Shown: positions 9,941-21,394, numbered from the stretch's first letter. The stretch: DNA of 64,000 bases from Azadirachta indica (GCA_022749755.1 CM040450.1:7926913-7990912); one strand, 5' to 3'. Notes: generated by a model not told the origin, from the letters alone. Numbers and translations: made by a program.

Positions 9941-11214
9941 ATGTCTCATAATCAAGAAGAAAATTCAACCGCAAGGGTACAACAACCAACCACCCCGAAC
10001 CTACAATTGCAGGCATTATTGGGGGAGATGAGACGGATGATGAGGACTGAGTTAGAACCAATCCATGAGAGGATGGATAGGTTGGAAGAAGAGACATCAA
10101 AGAGGGCAACATCAAAGCTTTTCCATTAGACAACCACCTAAGCAAGTGCAACTAAGGGTACAATGGGGTAATGTTGAGAATGATGAGGAGTTAGATGAAT
10201 CACCAATGAACCAGGGCAGGAATTTGCATGGTTATGGGATTAGAGAAGGTAGGTTGGGTAAACCTAAGTTGGATGATGATTTAGGAAGTATTAAGGTAAA
10301 AATTCCACCGTTCCAAGGTAAAAACGATGCTGAAGCTTATTTAGAGTGGGAGAAGAAAATAGAGATAGTTTTTGATTGTCACAACTACTCCGAAATCAAA
10401 AAGGTAAAACTTGTGGCCATTGAATTTACTGATTATGCTATTATTTGGTGGGATTAATTGTTGAAGGATAGAAGAAGAAATCAAGAACATCCTGTTGAAA
10501 TGTGGGACGAGATGAAGACAATAATAAAAAAACGTTTCATTCCAAGCTATTACCACTGGGAGTTGTTCAATAAATTGCAGCGTCTAACTCAAGGATCTAA
10601 AAGCGTAGATGAATACTACAAAGAGATGGAGATTGCTATGATCGAGCAAATGTAGAGGAGGATAGAGAAGCTATTATGGCTAGATTCTTACATGGTTTAA
10701 ATCGTGATATTGCAAACGTGGTGGAAATGCAACATTATGTAGAGTTGACAGATATGGTACACCAAGCCATCAAAGTTGAGCAACAATTGAAGCGAAGAAG
10801 CATGGACAGGAGAGGAGCAAGCACGACTGCTACAAACTTATGGAGATCAACTCCTGGAGATCAACTCCTAAACGGCAGGAATTTCAATTAATAAAGACTA
10901 ATTTCAAAGCTTCTAATGATACTAAACAAGTTGTTCCGCAAAAACAAGGTAACATTGAATCCACCGCTTCTAGAAATCGTGACATTAAGTGTTTTAAATG
11001 TCAAGGCATGGGTCATATAGCTAGCCAATGCTCAAATAAAAGGGTAATGGTGATCAATGCTCAAGGGGAGATTGGGTCGGAAGGAGAAGAAGAAGACGAA
11101 ATAGAAGACATGCCATCTCTTGAAGATAACTACGAAAGGCAATATGCTGCAGAAGGAGAATTATTAGTAGCAAGACGAGCTCTTAGCGCACAAGTTAAGG
11201 CAGAAAATGATTAG
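9941..11214 (+). pseudogene. Element B gag (broken)
   Basis: The likely start is MSHNQEENS at 9941. The first frame ends near 10129 and shifts into one with IKVKIPPFQGKNDAEAYLEW and FDCHNYSE (10065-10457). Stops follow near 10457, 10655 and 10891. Later pieces carry RFIPSYYHWELFNKLQ, MARFLHGLNRDIANVV and the intact CCHC knuckle CFKCQGMGHIASQC near 10990-11031. The order and spacing match the element A gag. A short repeated GGAGATCAACTCCT segment occurs at ~10842-10868. Confidence 0.88.
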
Positions 11215-11628
11215 CGGGAAAACTTGTTTCTTACTCGGTGTTTTGTCAACAACAAAGTTTGCAGCGTTATAATTGATGGAGGAAGTTGCATTAACGTGGC
11301 CAGCACCGAATTAGTGGAGAAATTGTCTTTACCTACTATGAAACATCCACGACCGTACCGGCTTCAATGGCTAAACAATTATGGAGAAATCAAGGTAACA
11401 AAATAAGTGTTGGTAGCATTTTCTATTGGCAAGTACGAGGATAAGGTCCTTTGTGACGTGATTTCTATGCACGCTTGTCACATCCTATTGGGCAGACCAT
11501 GGCAGTACAATCGACGAGTCACACATGACGGTTTCACCAATAGATACTCTTTTACCATCAAAAGACAACCTATATCACTTGTACCATTAACTCCAAAACA
11601 AGTTTTCGAAGACCAATTAAAGATGTAA
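11215..11628 (+). pseudogene. Element B protease (broken)
   Basis: The aspartic protease motif VIIDGGSCINVAS is intact near 11265-11305, followed by KHPRPYRLQWLNNYGE and LLGRPWQYNRRVTHDG. Stops at 11404-11406 and 11626-11628 interrupt it. It is equivalent to the protease half of the element A gag-PR ORF. Confidence 0.86.
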
Positions 11629-11631
11629 AAA

Positions 11632-12460
11632 GTGAGTGAAAAGAAAAAAGAAAACAAGAAAGGCAGAAATGTGAAAGAGAGTGAGAGGAAAAATGAGAGA
11701 GTTGCAACGTTGATGTGTGATAGAAAGAAAAAATATAATTTTATTGCAAAAAAAAGTGAGATCAAGAGAACTTTACTTTCACAACAGCCCCTTCTAATAC
11801 TTATGTACAACGAGGCATTTTTGTGCACTGACGATTTTGCCAGATCCTTGCTGAGCAATGTTCTGTTTCTTTTGCAGGAATTCGAGAATGTCTTTCCTGA
11901 AGAGGTGTCCCCTGGTTTACCTCAAATTCAAGGAATTGAACATCAAATTGATCTTGTACCCAGTGCAACAATTCTGAATCGACCAGCTTATAGAAGTAAT
12001 CCTGAGGAGACAAAAGAACTTCAACGACAAGTTAATGAGCTGATGGAGAAACGGTACGTTAGAGAAAGCATGAGTCCTTGTGCGGTTTCGGTGCTACTAG
12101 TGCCTAAGAAAGATGGGACATGGAGTATGTGTTTGATTGCCGAGCTATCAACAATATTACAGTAAAGTATCAACATCCCATTTCTCGATTAGATGATATG
12201 TTAGATAAATTGCATGCATTTTATGTGTTTTCTAAAATTGATCTTAGAGTGGATACCATCAAATTAGGATGAAAGAAGGGGATGAGTGAAAAACTGCATT
12301 TAAAATATGGTTTGTATAAATAGTTAGTTATGCCTTTTGGATTAACTAATGCACCTAATAATTTCATGAGACTTATGAACCATGTTTTGCGTGCTTTCAT
12401 TAGCAAATTCGTAGTAGTCTATTTTGATGATATCGTGATTTATAGCTAAAACTTGAATGA
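11632..12460 (+). pseudogene. Element B reverse transcriptase, N-terminal part (broken)
   Basis: A Lys/Glu-rich linker precedes [34 protein letters not shown] and [13 protein letters not shown]. The frame shifts near 12130. The downstream ~290 bp carry many small lesions, but the catalytic YFDDI is still readable near 12420, followed by a stop in the YSKN motif. Confidence 0.85.
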
Positions 12461-13160
12461 TCATGTTGAACATTTTAAACTTGTTTTAGCTATTATAAGG
12501 AAAGAAAGGCTATTTGCTAATTTTAAGAAATGTACATTTTGCACTGATAAACTTGTGTTTCTTGGTTTTATTGTAAGTGTTAAAAGGATTGAGGTCCATG
12601 AGGAGAAGGTGAAGGCAATTCAAGAATGGCCAATGTCTACTTCGATGAATCAAGTAAGAAGTTTTCATGGATTGGCCAGTTTTTATCGGCGCTTTGTTCA
12701 AGATTTTAGTAGCATAGCTGCACCCTTAACCGAAGTGATCAAGAAGAATGTTCCATACAAGTGGGGAAAAGAGCAAGAAAAGGCATTCAAACTTATCAAA
12801 GAAAAATTAACTATTGCACCTTTACTTGTTTTACCTAATTTTACTAAAACATTTGAGATAGTGTGTGATGCTTTAAGTACAGAAATCGGAGGTATATTAA
12901 TGCAAGAAGGAAGACCGATTACGTACTTTAGTGAAAAACTAAATGGCGTGGCTTTAAACTATCCTACTTATGACAAAGAATTGTGTGCATTGATTCAAAC
13001 TCTAGAAATTTGGCAACATTACCTTTGGCCCAAAGAGTTTGTGATTCATACGGCTCATGAATCCTTAAAACATTTAAAGGCACAGCACAAATTAAGCAGA
13101 CGTCATGCCAAGTGGGTGGAGTTCATTGAGATATTTTCTTATGTGATCAAAAACAAATAA
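12453..13160 (+). pseudogene. Element B RT C-terminus and RNase H (235 open codons)
   Basis: Open from [19 protein letters not shown] through the RT thumb ([20 protein letters not shown]) into RNase H ([56 protein letters not shown]). The YTDH aspartate is Ala here. The ORF stops before the ADALSRR motif, which is readable past the stop at ~13175-13200. Confidence 0.88.
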
Positions 13161-14468
13161 GGCAAAAAAAATATAATTGCTGATGCACTATCACGCAGGT
13201 ATACGTTACTTTCAACTCTTAATGCTAAATTGTTTGCATTTGAGTACATTAAGGAGTTGTATATAACGGACTCTAATTTTTGTGACTTGTTTAAGAATTG
13301 CACTAAGGGAGCATATGGGAAGTTCTATTTGCATGATGGTTTCCTATTTCGAGAAAATAAATTGTGTATTCTATATTCATCTTTACGTGAATTACTTGTT
13401 CGAGAAGTACACGGTAGAGATTTAATGGGTCATTTTGGTGTAGCTAAAACTTTACACATATTGCATGAATATTTTTTTTGGCCGCACATGAAACGTGAAG
13501 TAGAAAGGGTTTGTGTGAGATGCATTACTTGTAAACAAGCTAAGTTTAGGCAACAACCACATGGATTGTATACACCACTTCCTATTCCTAGTGTACTTTG
13601 GCTCGATATTTTTATAGATTTTATTTTGAGATTACCTAGGACAAAAAGGGGGAGAGACTCAGTTTTTGTGGTTGTCGATAGGTTTTCTAAGATGGCACAC
13701 TTATTGCATTGTCATAAAACTGATAATGCATCACATATAACTGATTTGTTTTTTAAGGAAGTTGTTAGGTTGCATGGAATGCCCAAAACTATTGTCTCAG
13801 ATCGAGACTTAAAGTTCTTAAGGTACTTTTGGAAGACATTGTGGGAAAAGTTGGGAACTAAATTATTATTTTCTACTACTTGGCACCCACAAGCAGATGG
13901 TCAAATCAAAGTAGTAAATAGGACATTGTCTACTTTGTTTCGTACTATCATACAAATGAATTTGAAAACTTGGGAAGATTGCTTGCCGCATGTTGAATTT
14001 GCTTATAATCGTTGTATTCTTTCTGCCACTAAGTTTTCACCTTTTGAAATTGTTTATGATTTTAATCCACTAACTCTTTTGGATTTAACTCTTTTACTTA
14101 TGAATGAGCACGTTAATTTAGATAGCAAGAAGAAAGCTGATTTCATTAAGCAGATTCATAAGAAAGCAAAGCAACACATAAAACAACGAACGAAACAATA
14201 TGCCAAGCAAGCCAATAAGGGACGCAAGAAGGTTGTCTTTAAATCAGGAGATTTGGTTTGGTTACATATGAGGAAGGAGCGTTTTCCTGAGCAAAGACGT
14301 TTTAAACTTCTACCAAGGGGAGATGGCCTATTTCGAGTAATAGAACACATCAATGACAATGCCTACAAACTTGAATTACCAGGCGAGTATGGGGTTAGTA
14401 CAACATTTAATGTTTCTGACTTATCTCCTTTTGATGTAGGTAGCGATTTGAAGATAAATCCTTTTTAA
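13161..14468 (+). pseudogene. Element B integrase (412-codon ORF from 13230, catalytic Glu lost)
   Basis: This is the longest open frame of element B. It contains the HHCC zinc region ([19 protein letters not shown]) and the core Asp residues in [11 protein letters not shown] and IVSDRDLKF. It also has the C-terminal module [20 protein letters not shown], ending [16 protein letters not shown]. The third catalytic residue has changed: [10 protein letters not shown] has Lys (AAA at 13918-13920) where GAA is expected. The stop at 14466-14468 replaces a Gln codon seen in element H. The same frame stays open past it into the 3' LTR for about 85 more codons. Confidence 0.9.
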
Positions 14469-14479
14469 GAGGGGGAGAA
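14467..14479 (+). other. Polypurine tract of element B
   Basis: AAGAGGGGGAGAA lies directly before the 3' LTR start TGATGCAAACG, as expected for the plus-strand primer. Confidence 0.85.
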
Positions 14480-15287
14480 TGATGCAAACGAAGTTGTGCA
14501 ACCACGTAAACAAGAGGAGAACCTCAGACATAAGGTTGGAGACACTCAATTACAGCATCTATATGATTTGTTAAGCATGCCAAGTGGACCGATGACAAGA
14601 GCTATAGCTAAGACATTGGAAATTGTCTTAAATAGACTAATTACGAAGATGCGTGATTCAAATACAATTCAAAATATACGTCTTGAAGAATTAGGCTCAC
14701 TGAACATCATTCAAGCGATCAGAGTCCAAGAAAACTAATATAGAGATGTTCGAAAATTATAATCCATTTATGTAATTTTAAAAATCTTAAAATGATGTAA
14801 TTACTTACATCATACATATTCGACATCATTGCTTACGTCATATATATATAACGTCATTACTTACGTTTTCATGTTTGAAATTTGTAGGTTTTAAAAGTCA
14901 TAAAGTTTGAATTTATTTTGTCAAATTGTTAGGTAGGATTGATAACCTAACTTTTGACATTTTCTCTTTGTATTTTGCCTATAAAAAGGCTTTCATTTCT
15001 TGAAATAAGACAAGTAATTTGAGTGTTAAGTTATTTCTTACAAGTTCTTGTTCTTAAACTCTTCAAGTTTAATTTCTTGTGGTGTTCAAAACAATCAAAC
15101 TTATCATCTAGATTTTTAAGTGTTTTCTTAACGGTCTTGGTGTGGCGTTTGAGTAAATCATAATTTTGCTTCTTATTTAGATAGATATTGGGTCAAGGCT
15201 CAATAAACTTGTGTCTTGGGAAAATCTTCGGGTTCTTTACTACATTCGGTATTGGGTTTCGTCACACTATTGGCGAGGTTCGTATCA
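14480..15287 (+). repeat. 3' LTR of element B
   Basis: 808 bp from TGATGCAAACG to GGTTCGTATCA, followed by the AATGT duplication. Its first 260 bases carry the integrase-tail frame with the PSGPMTRAIAKTLE motif. Confidence 0.96.
14980..14988 (+). promoter_or_regulatory. Candidate TATA box in family B LTR
   Basis: GCCTATAAAAAGGC lies about 500 bp into the LTR. The 5' LTR has TATTAAAAGG at the matching place (~9126), so its box may be weakened. Confidence 0.5.
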
Positions 15288-15292
15288 AATGT

Positions 15293-16504
15293 TCTTTCGC
15301 AACCAATCTTCTCCTTCAAATGCAACGCTCAAACTTCACCGCATAATTAGAGATTCGCCATAATCAGCGTATACAACATCATCTTTTCTACTTCTTTTGG
15401 AACTTCAGAATCAAATTGTGGACCTCCCTCAATTTCTTCATCAGCATCTTATTCAACAAGTGTGATAATTTTGCAATTAAGACATTCGGAAGCAATATGC
15501 CCAACACCTTGACATTTGAAGCATCATCGAGAATTCGTGCTTGGTTGCTGTTTAGAGCTAGTTCCCACATCATTCTTGGTAGGAATCTTGATTGTTGATT
15601 TCACGGTAGAAGTATTTTTGGAAATGGAGCTGTTCCCATGATTGGAATTGACGTCACGGGCTGAAAAACAAGTGCCACTTCCTCGTGCTTCTCTTTGTTG
15701 CTTCTTCACCTTTAGAGCTAGTCTGCACACATCATTGTAGCTCAAATAAGGTTGCAATTGGACTATATTTTCAATTTCTGATCTCAATCCTCCTAAATAA
15801 AGAGCAATTGTTTGTTCTTCCGGCTCAACAATATCACACTTCAACATAAGTTGATCAAATTCAGCATTATATTTTTTCACAAACAGATCTTTTTACTTGA
15901 AATTGTGAAACTTCAAGAAAATATCTTGCCGATAATTTTCTGGTAAGTATTTTCGCTTGAGTTCCCTCTTCATCTTTTCCCAAGTGACAATTTTACCTCT
16001 TCCTTCACGTACTCTTTATTTTTTGAGATTTTCCCACCATAAAGATGCATAATTCTTTAGCTTGATCGCAACAAGCTTCACCTTTAGATGCTCAAGAACA
16101 TCCTTGAACTTAAAAATTCGTTCAATGGTGTGAAGCCAATCAACAAATTCTTCCGGTTGCATCCTTCCTTCGAAATTTGAAATATCAACTTTCATATTTA
16201 AATCTTTTTCAAAATAAAAGTTTCGTAATTCTCTTGGATGTGGGGGAGTGCTACTGCCACTTGACAACCGATTTGCAATATGGTGAAAATGATTTAAGGC
16301 CTCTTCTTCTTCACTAAGAGCTTCATGGACAGGTTCTATATGCTGTCGAATTCTCTCTTGATTTTCAAATGCCTCCAGTCGTTGTTGAAGTTGTTAGATT
16401 TGCCTCCTCATTTCTGCCATTAGAGCATTACAAGGATCAGCTTATGTGTTTGAAGGACCTTCCTCAGATTATTTTTAACGACGACGAGTAACCATGGAAT
16501 CTTG
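15293..16504 (-). pseudogene. Element C gag (chromovirus-type, broken)
   Basis: On the minus strand the order is MKVDISNFEGRMQPEEFVDW, VAIKLKNYASLWWENLKK (16016-16267), AEFDQLMLKCDIVEPEEQTI, LGGLRSEIENIVQLQPYL (15524-15880) and an intact CCHC knuckle [14 protein letters not shown] (15484-15530) with a stop just before it. This resembles the gag of families A and B, not an Athila gag. Frame changes lie near 15880-16016 and 15530-15570. It leads to the protease start, which continues beyond element B at 8621. Confidence 0.87.
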
Positions 16505-16505
16505 A

Positions 16506-16517
16506 GCTCTGATACTA
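16506..16517 (-). other. Primer-binding site of element C
   Basis: The minus strand reads TAGTATCAGAGC next to the LTR, one base different from the iMet-type PBS of elements A and B. Confidence 0.8.
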
Positions 16518-16520
16518 AAT

Positions 16521-17263
16521 TGATATCGAAAATAGAGGTTTGTGGAAAAATTAATATTTGGTAAGTAAAAATAGGTTACTGAGCTCTATTCCTAATATTA
16601 ACAACAAAGGAATATAAAAACACTACCTTAAAATTGTTATTATAGGTTGTAGAGCTTAAAAAAAAACACTCACCACTCTACGGAAAATTCTCCAAGAGAT
16701 ACAGAGTATAAAATACAAGAATTTTATTAAACTCAACTTAAAACAATTTGATTTTAATACTACATACTTGAAACCTTTATATAGGCTTTTATAAGGAAAA
16801 AAATGTCAAAAATTAAGCCACCAACCCCTAAAAATTTCAATGGTTAGACCAACAACTATTACCTAATTTTGACAAATGAGAACAAACATTTAAAATTCTT
16901 TGAAGATAAACCAAAACAGTTAAGACTTTGAATTATAACTCTCCAAATCTTTCTATCATCTAGAAATTAAACAAAATACATTGAATTTAAGCTAAAAAAT
17001 CTTTACAATTCATGCATCCAGATTTTACCTTGAAAATGAACATGTTGTGAAGAAATTATCATAACTTTCTCTAGAGAATTTCAAATGTAAAACCGTTAAA
17101 ATTTTATAAAAAGCTTACTTCTTCAACTTTCCAGTGGCACCAACTTCTTTCTGAAATATTACTTCAATAAATATAGTTTAAATTTCAAAATTACCCCTCT
17201 GACAACGTATTGAATTTATCGGCACTTAAGTTTTGCTCTTAATGTTTGGACACTCCCGTGTCA
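16521..17263 (-). repeat. 5' LTR of element C
   Basis: 743 bp. On the plus strand it runs from TGATATCGAAAATAG to CTCCCGTGTCA and adjoins the PBS. Two solo copies of the same family lie at 20650-21394 and 21609-22321. The element's 3' LTR would be left of the window, so its target duplication cannot be checked. Confidence 0.9.
16776..16784 (-). promoter_or_regulatory. Candidate TATA box in family C LTR
   Basis: The minus strand reads CCTATATAAAGG in the middle of the LTR. The motif is shared with the solo LTR at ~20910-20920. Confidence 0.5.
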
Positions 17264-18173
17264 AAATCAAAGGGGAAAATTTTATTGAATAAAAAAATTA
17301 TCAAAACAACTAATATAGGCTCTTTATATATAATAGAGAAAACTTAGTGTTATAAGTTAAATCAAATGAAGAAAAAATAACTTCTACCTAAATAAGAAAA
17401 CTAAAAATTAAATAGCAAATTGAATTGACAATAATAAAAAACTTCCAAAATTAATTAAATTCTAAAATTGCGGTACATCATTGCACATTATCATTTTGCG
17501 AAAAAAGTGATTTTTGTAACAACGCAATGATAGGAATTTATCACGCACTTATGATCAAGATTTTCTATTGTCAGAAAATTATCAAGATTTCTACATATTT
17601 TTTTTATCAAGAGTTGATTGATTTTTTGGCATACCAATTTCCTTTTTTTGTATTTTTTAATTTGTCCAGATTTTCATTTGTTTAGTTTTTCTTTTTGTTC
17701 TGTATTTTATTTTTTTATTTTTCAGCTTTTTTATTTTTTGTATTTGCAATTTATTTTTAGGTTTTTTTTTTATATTTGTTAATGCAATTCATTATATTAA
17801 TTACTAACATAACTAAGAATAGTAAATAATGAAATTAGAATAATAAATATTATATAACTGAAAATACAAAAAAATTGAAATTTGAGCAACAAATATTATT
17901 GCCAACATAATCAAGAAAATTCTATATTCCAATCTATAATATAAAAACATAATTGTCACTTCATTTTTAACATAATTCAAAATACATCATCTCAATCCAA
18001 ATAAAACTAAAAAAAAAAATAATTGTCAACATAACTCAAATAAAGTAAAATAAAAATTTAATTTCGTTGCCAAAATATGAATATTAACAAGCTTCTAACC
18101 TATTGAAAAAAAGTTGCTCAATATGTTTCGAAGTTTCTTCAACATCAACTCTCTTAACTACACTGTAATCACA

Positions 18174-18198
18174 ATATATATATATATATATATATATA
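18174..18198. repeat. (TA)n microsatellite
   Basis: Uninterrupted TA dinucleotide run of about 25 bp. Confidence 0.95.
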
Positions 18199-18288
18199 AG
18201 TTTGCTATTAATAGCCCATGAATTTTATATATAAAGTAATAAAATATTTAGCTAAAATCTCATATTTGTATATATATTTTGTGAGTGT

Positions 18289-18311
18289 ATATATATATAT
18301 ATATATATATA
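18289..18311. repeat. (TA)n microsatellite
   Basis: A second uninterrupted TA run of about 23 bp, some 90 bp after the first. Confidence 0.95.
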
Positions 18312-18488
18312 CTAGTGAAATGAATATTTATTAAATTAAATTAAAGTAAAAATTAAAATAAATTAAATATAAAGTATTCAATCACAATTAACATGATTTT
18401 ATTATTTTTTTATATGATAAACTCATCAACCATGAATTTATAATAGAAATGAAGAGCTCATCTGGAAGTCAATCAAGTCAAAAAATCA

Positions 18489-18518
18489 GTCTTTTGTTCA
18501 CTTTAATGAACAAAAGAC
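18489..18518. repeat. Short perfect inverted repeat
   Basis: Arms GTCTTTTGTTCA (18489-18500) and TGAACAAAAGAC (18507-18518) around a 6-bp spacer could form a 12-bp stem. No T-tract or coding context gives it a role. Confidence 0.7.
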
Positions 18519-18789
18519 GAGGCAGTGCCAATAAAATAAGTAATTCCATATGTTTGCCTTCCAATTTTTTTAAAAAATCCAAAATTTGGATTAGTTTCTT
18601 TTTCCTTTGCAGTACTTTTCTAGGCAACCAAAACAAGCATTACGGAATCAAACTATTAAAAAACAAGAAGGAACAAAAGTTACCCTTCTCTCTGTATCTA
18701 ATAAATTATTTCATATGTGCAATAATTTAGTGAGGAATTTGCTAGTTATTGAACTTGTAAATGTAGAGTTTGGCTATAAAACTGGTATA

Positions 18790-19066
18790 TTATGAAAAAA
18801 TTTTCGGTCCGGAATAGTCAAACGCAAAATGGCCTCGAAAAATGACTTCGTTTTGAGACGGTTCCACACTTCTTGTTATCTGGCATCGTGTTATGATCAT
18901 CACAATATATATTATTTCGAAATCAGAGAAGTTGAAAATGTATGATATTTGTGGCCGAAATTGCCAAACGCGAAACAAACTTGAAAAACGACTTCGTTTT
19001 GAGACGAACCACACGTATTGTTACACATAATTGCGTGAGGATCATCACGATACATTTTATTTCGAA
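18790..19066 (+). repeat. Satellite block 1 (~145-bp monomer, plus orientation, ~2 copies)
   Basis: First of nine blocks of one tandem satellite. A typical monomer contains TGAGGATCATCACGGTGCAT, TTTATTTCGAAAACGGAGAA, GTTGAAAATGTACGATTTTC, AAATTGTCAAACGGGAAACA, ACGACTTCGTTTCGAGACGG and ACACGTATTGCTACTCACCA, and measures 144-149 bp between equivalent points. Much of the variation between copies is CG versus TG or CA. Orientation is defined by the motif order given here. Confidence 0.9.
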
Positions 19067-20029
19067 AATACACCGTGATGAAACGAAGTCGTTTTTTGAG
19101 TCTGCTTCCTGTTTGACAATTACGGCAACAAAAATTATACATTTTCAACCTCTCCATTTTTGAAATAAAATGACCGTGATAATTCTCACGCAATAATGAG
19201 TAGTAGTACATGTGGAGTGTCTAGAAACGAAGTTTTTTTTTTTAGTTTGTTTCCCGTTTAACAATTTAGATCCCGAAAATCGTACATTTTCAACTTCTTT
19301 GCTTTGAAATTAAAATGCACCGTGTTAATTCTCACGTGATGATGTGTAACAATACTTGTAGCCCGTCTCGAAACGAAGTTGTTTTTCTAGTCTGTTTCTA
19401 TTTCACAATTTTCGCCTCGAAAATCGTATATATTCAACTTCTCCGTTTACGAAATAAAATGCACGTGATGATCCTCATGTGATGGTGAGTCGTAATACGT
19501 GTGGGCTGTCTCGATATGAAGTTGTTCTCGAGTTTGTTTCCCATTTAACAATTCCAACCCTGAAAATTGTATATTTTCTACTTTTTTCATTTACAAAATA
19601 AAATATACCATGATGATCCTCACACGATGGTGAGTGGCATTACGTGTGGCCCGTATCAAAATGAAGTCATTTTTGAGTTTGCTTTTCATTTGACAATTCT
19701 GGTCCCGAAAAGCGGACATGTTTAACTTATCCGTTTTCCAAATAAAATGCATCACAATAATCTTCACACGATTGTGAGTAGTAATACGTATAGACCATCT
19801 CGAAACAAAGTCATTTTTTTAGTCTGTTTCTCGTTTGGCAATTTCGCCCCTGAAAATTGTATATTTTTAACTTTTTCATTTTCGAAATAAAATGCACTTT
19901 GTTGATCCTCATGCGATAGTGAGTAGTAATACGTGTGGACAGTCTCAAAACGAAGTCATTTTTCGCGTCCCTTTCCCGTTTGACAATTCCGGCCCCAAAT
20001 ATCGTACATTTTCAACTTCTCTGTTTTCG
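19067..20029 (-). repeat. Satellite block 2 (minus orientation, ~6-7 copies)
   Basis: The same monomer read on the opposite strand: CCGTTTGACAATTCCGG, then CATTTTCAACTTCTCCG, then AATAAAATGCACCGTG. The switch from plus to minus is within about 19060-19080, making a head-to-head junction. Confidence 0.9.
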
Positions 20030-20580
20030 TTTGCATGATTTGCCTAAGACAATGGTTAGTGATAGAGATGTTGTTAAGTCATTATTGACAAACTTTGTGG
20101 AGTAAATTAAGAACTAAACTCTTGTTTTGTACTGTTGCACATTCGCAAATAGATGGTCAAATTGAAGTAGTTAATAGGACACTCACTATTTTGTTGCGTG
20201 CTATTATTCAAAAGAGCTTAAAGCAATAGGAAAATTGTTTGCCACATATTGAGTTTGCATATAATAAGTCTATTTAGTTTATTATATTTTTTTCACCTTT
20301 TAAAATTGTCTATGACTTTATTCCTTGAACTCTTGTGGATATTTTTATCTTTACCTACTAATAAACGTGCTAATTTTGATAGTAGAAAAAGACAGATTTT
20401 GTTAAGGTTGTACATGCCAAAGTTCAGGCTAACATTGTAAGGAAGAATGAGCAATATGCTAAGCAAGCTAATAAGGGGCACTTGAGGATTTTTTTGAACT
20501 TGAAGATTGGGTTTGGGTGCATCTGCGTATGGAAAGGTTTTCTACACAAAGGAAATCGAAATTGCAGCTTAGCTCCACTT
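20030..20580 (+). pseudogene. Integrase fragment embedded in satellite (family F-like)
   Basis: A ~550-bp plus-strand piece with no LTR or PBS. It reads LHDLPKTMVSDRDV, then a decayed [12 protein letters not shown] region, then AYNKSI, a [11 protein letters not shown] match and the lead into the C-terminal module (HLRMERFSTQRKSKLQL). The gene order matches the family F integrase at 36950-37560. Stops and frame shifts are frequent. Satellite in minus orientation borders both sides and I see no target-site duplication, so it probably arrived by rearrangement rather than as an element insertion. Confidence 0.8.
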
Positions 20581-20649
20581 ATTGTTTTCAAGTTTGATTC
20601 CTGTTTGACAATTTCGGACTTGAAAATTGTACATTTTCAAGTTCTCCAT
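20581..20649 (-). repeat. Satellite block 3 (partial monomer, minus)
   Basis: Half a monomer (TTTCAAGTTTGATTCCTG to TTTTCAAGTTCTCCAT) between the integrase fragment and a family C solo LTR. Its last bases are the left target duplication of that LTR. Confidence 0.85.
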
Positions 20650-21394
20650 TGATGCTGGAAGATGGAGGTTTGTGTGGAGATTTAGGTTTTTACCTAATAA
20701 GAGTTAAAATAACCTGTTGTCCTAAGTTTCGCAACAAAAGAGATGCAGAAACACTACCCTAAGTTGCTGCCAAACGTTGTAAAACTGAAAAGTGTACTCA
20801 CCACTCTATAGAAATTCTCCACAAGAGATACAGAGGAATATAAACATTACCTAACTTTATTTACCTCAACTCAAAACAACTTTATTTTAATACTGTACAC
20901 TTGAAGCTTTTATATAGGCTTTTACAAGGAAAGAAATGTTAAAGGTTAGGCCAACAACTATTACCTAACTTTGATAAAGGAATATAAACATTTGAAATTC
21001 TTTGAAAATAAACCAAAACAGCCAAGACTTTGAATTACAACTCATCAAATTTTTCTTTCTTTTAGAAATTAAACAAAACACATTGAATTTAAGCTAAAAA
21101 ATTTTTAAAATCCGCGCAGTTAGATTCTACCTTGAAAATGAATATGTTGTGAAGAAGTTGTCATATCTTTCTTTAGAGAACTCCAAATGCTAAACCGTAA
21201 AATTTTATAAAAAGTTTACTTCCTCAACTTTCTAATTATATCAAGTACTTTCTAAAATATTACCTCAATGAATACAGATTAAATTTTGAAATTACCCCTC
21301 TGACATTGTCTTCACAACTTAGTAAATTAGGGTAATAATTTTGGACTTATTGGCACTTAAGTTTTGCCCTTGATGTTTGGACACTTCTGTGTCA
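20650..21394 (-). mobile_element. Solo LTR of family C (copy 1)
   Basis: 745 bp from TGATGCTGGAAGATGGAGG to ACACTTCTGTGTCA, matching the 5' LTR of element C in the same orientation. It is flanked by TCCAT (20645-20649) and TCCGT (21395-21399), a 5-bp duplication with one G-to-A change. The undisturbed satellite has TCCGT here. No internal sequence is present, as expected after LTR-LTR recombination. Confidence 0.92.

Larger units (their letters stand above)
8627..15287 (+). mobile_element. Element B: complete Ty3/gypsy chromovirus-like LTR retrotransposon (family B)
   Basis: A 6661-bp element with two 808-bp LTRs (8627-9434 and 14480-15287), an iMet-type PBS, gag, PR, RT, RNase H and integrase on the plus strand, and a polypurine tract. 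A perfect target-site duplication AATGT flanks it (8622-8626 and 15288-15292). It interrupts element C in the protease lead-in: the minus strand reads EDWLRK on the right and NIFHTR on the left. In the first ~260 aligned LTR bases I count roughly 26 differences (about 10%), so B inserted earlier than A (about 4%). All coding regions are decayed. Confidence 0.96.
17264..18789. other. AT-rich spacer without recognisable genes
   Basis: About 1.5 kb between the family C 5' LTR and the first satellite monomer. It contains long T-rich runs (17600-17780) and two TA microsatellites. I recognise no coding or element sequence. The 93-codon ORF at 18449-18730 has no recognisable domain and low-complexity content. 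Confidence 0.6.

Noticed and set aside
18449..18730. 93-codon ORF in the AT-rich spacer as a possible small host gene
   Set aside because: No recognisable domain, no promoter or splice context, and a Lys/Phe/Ser-rich composition typical of AT-rich DNA.
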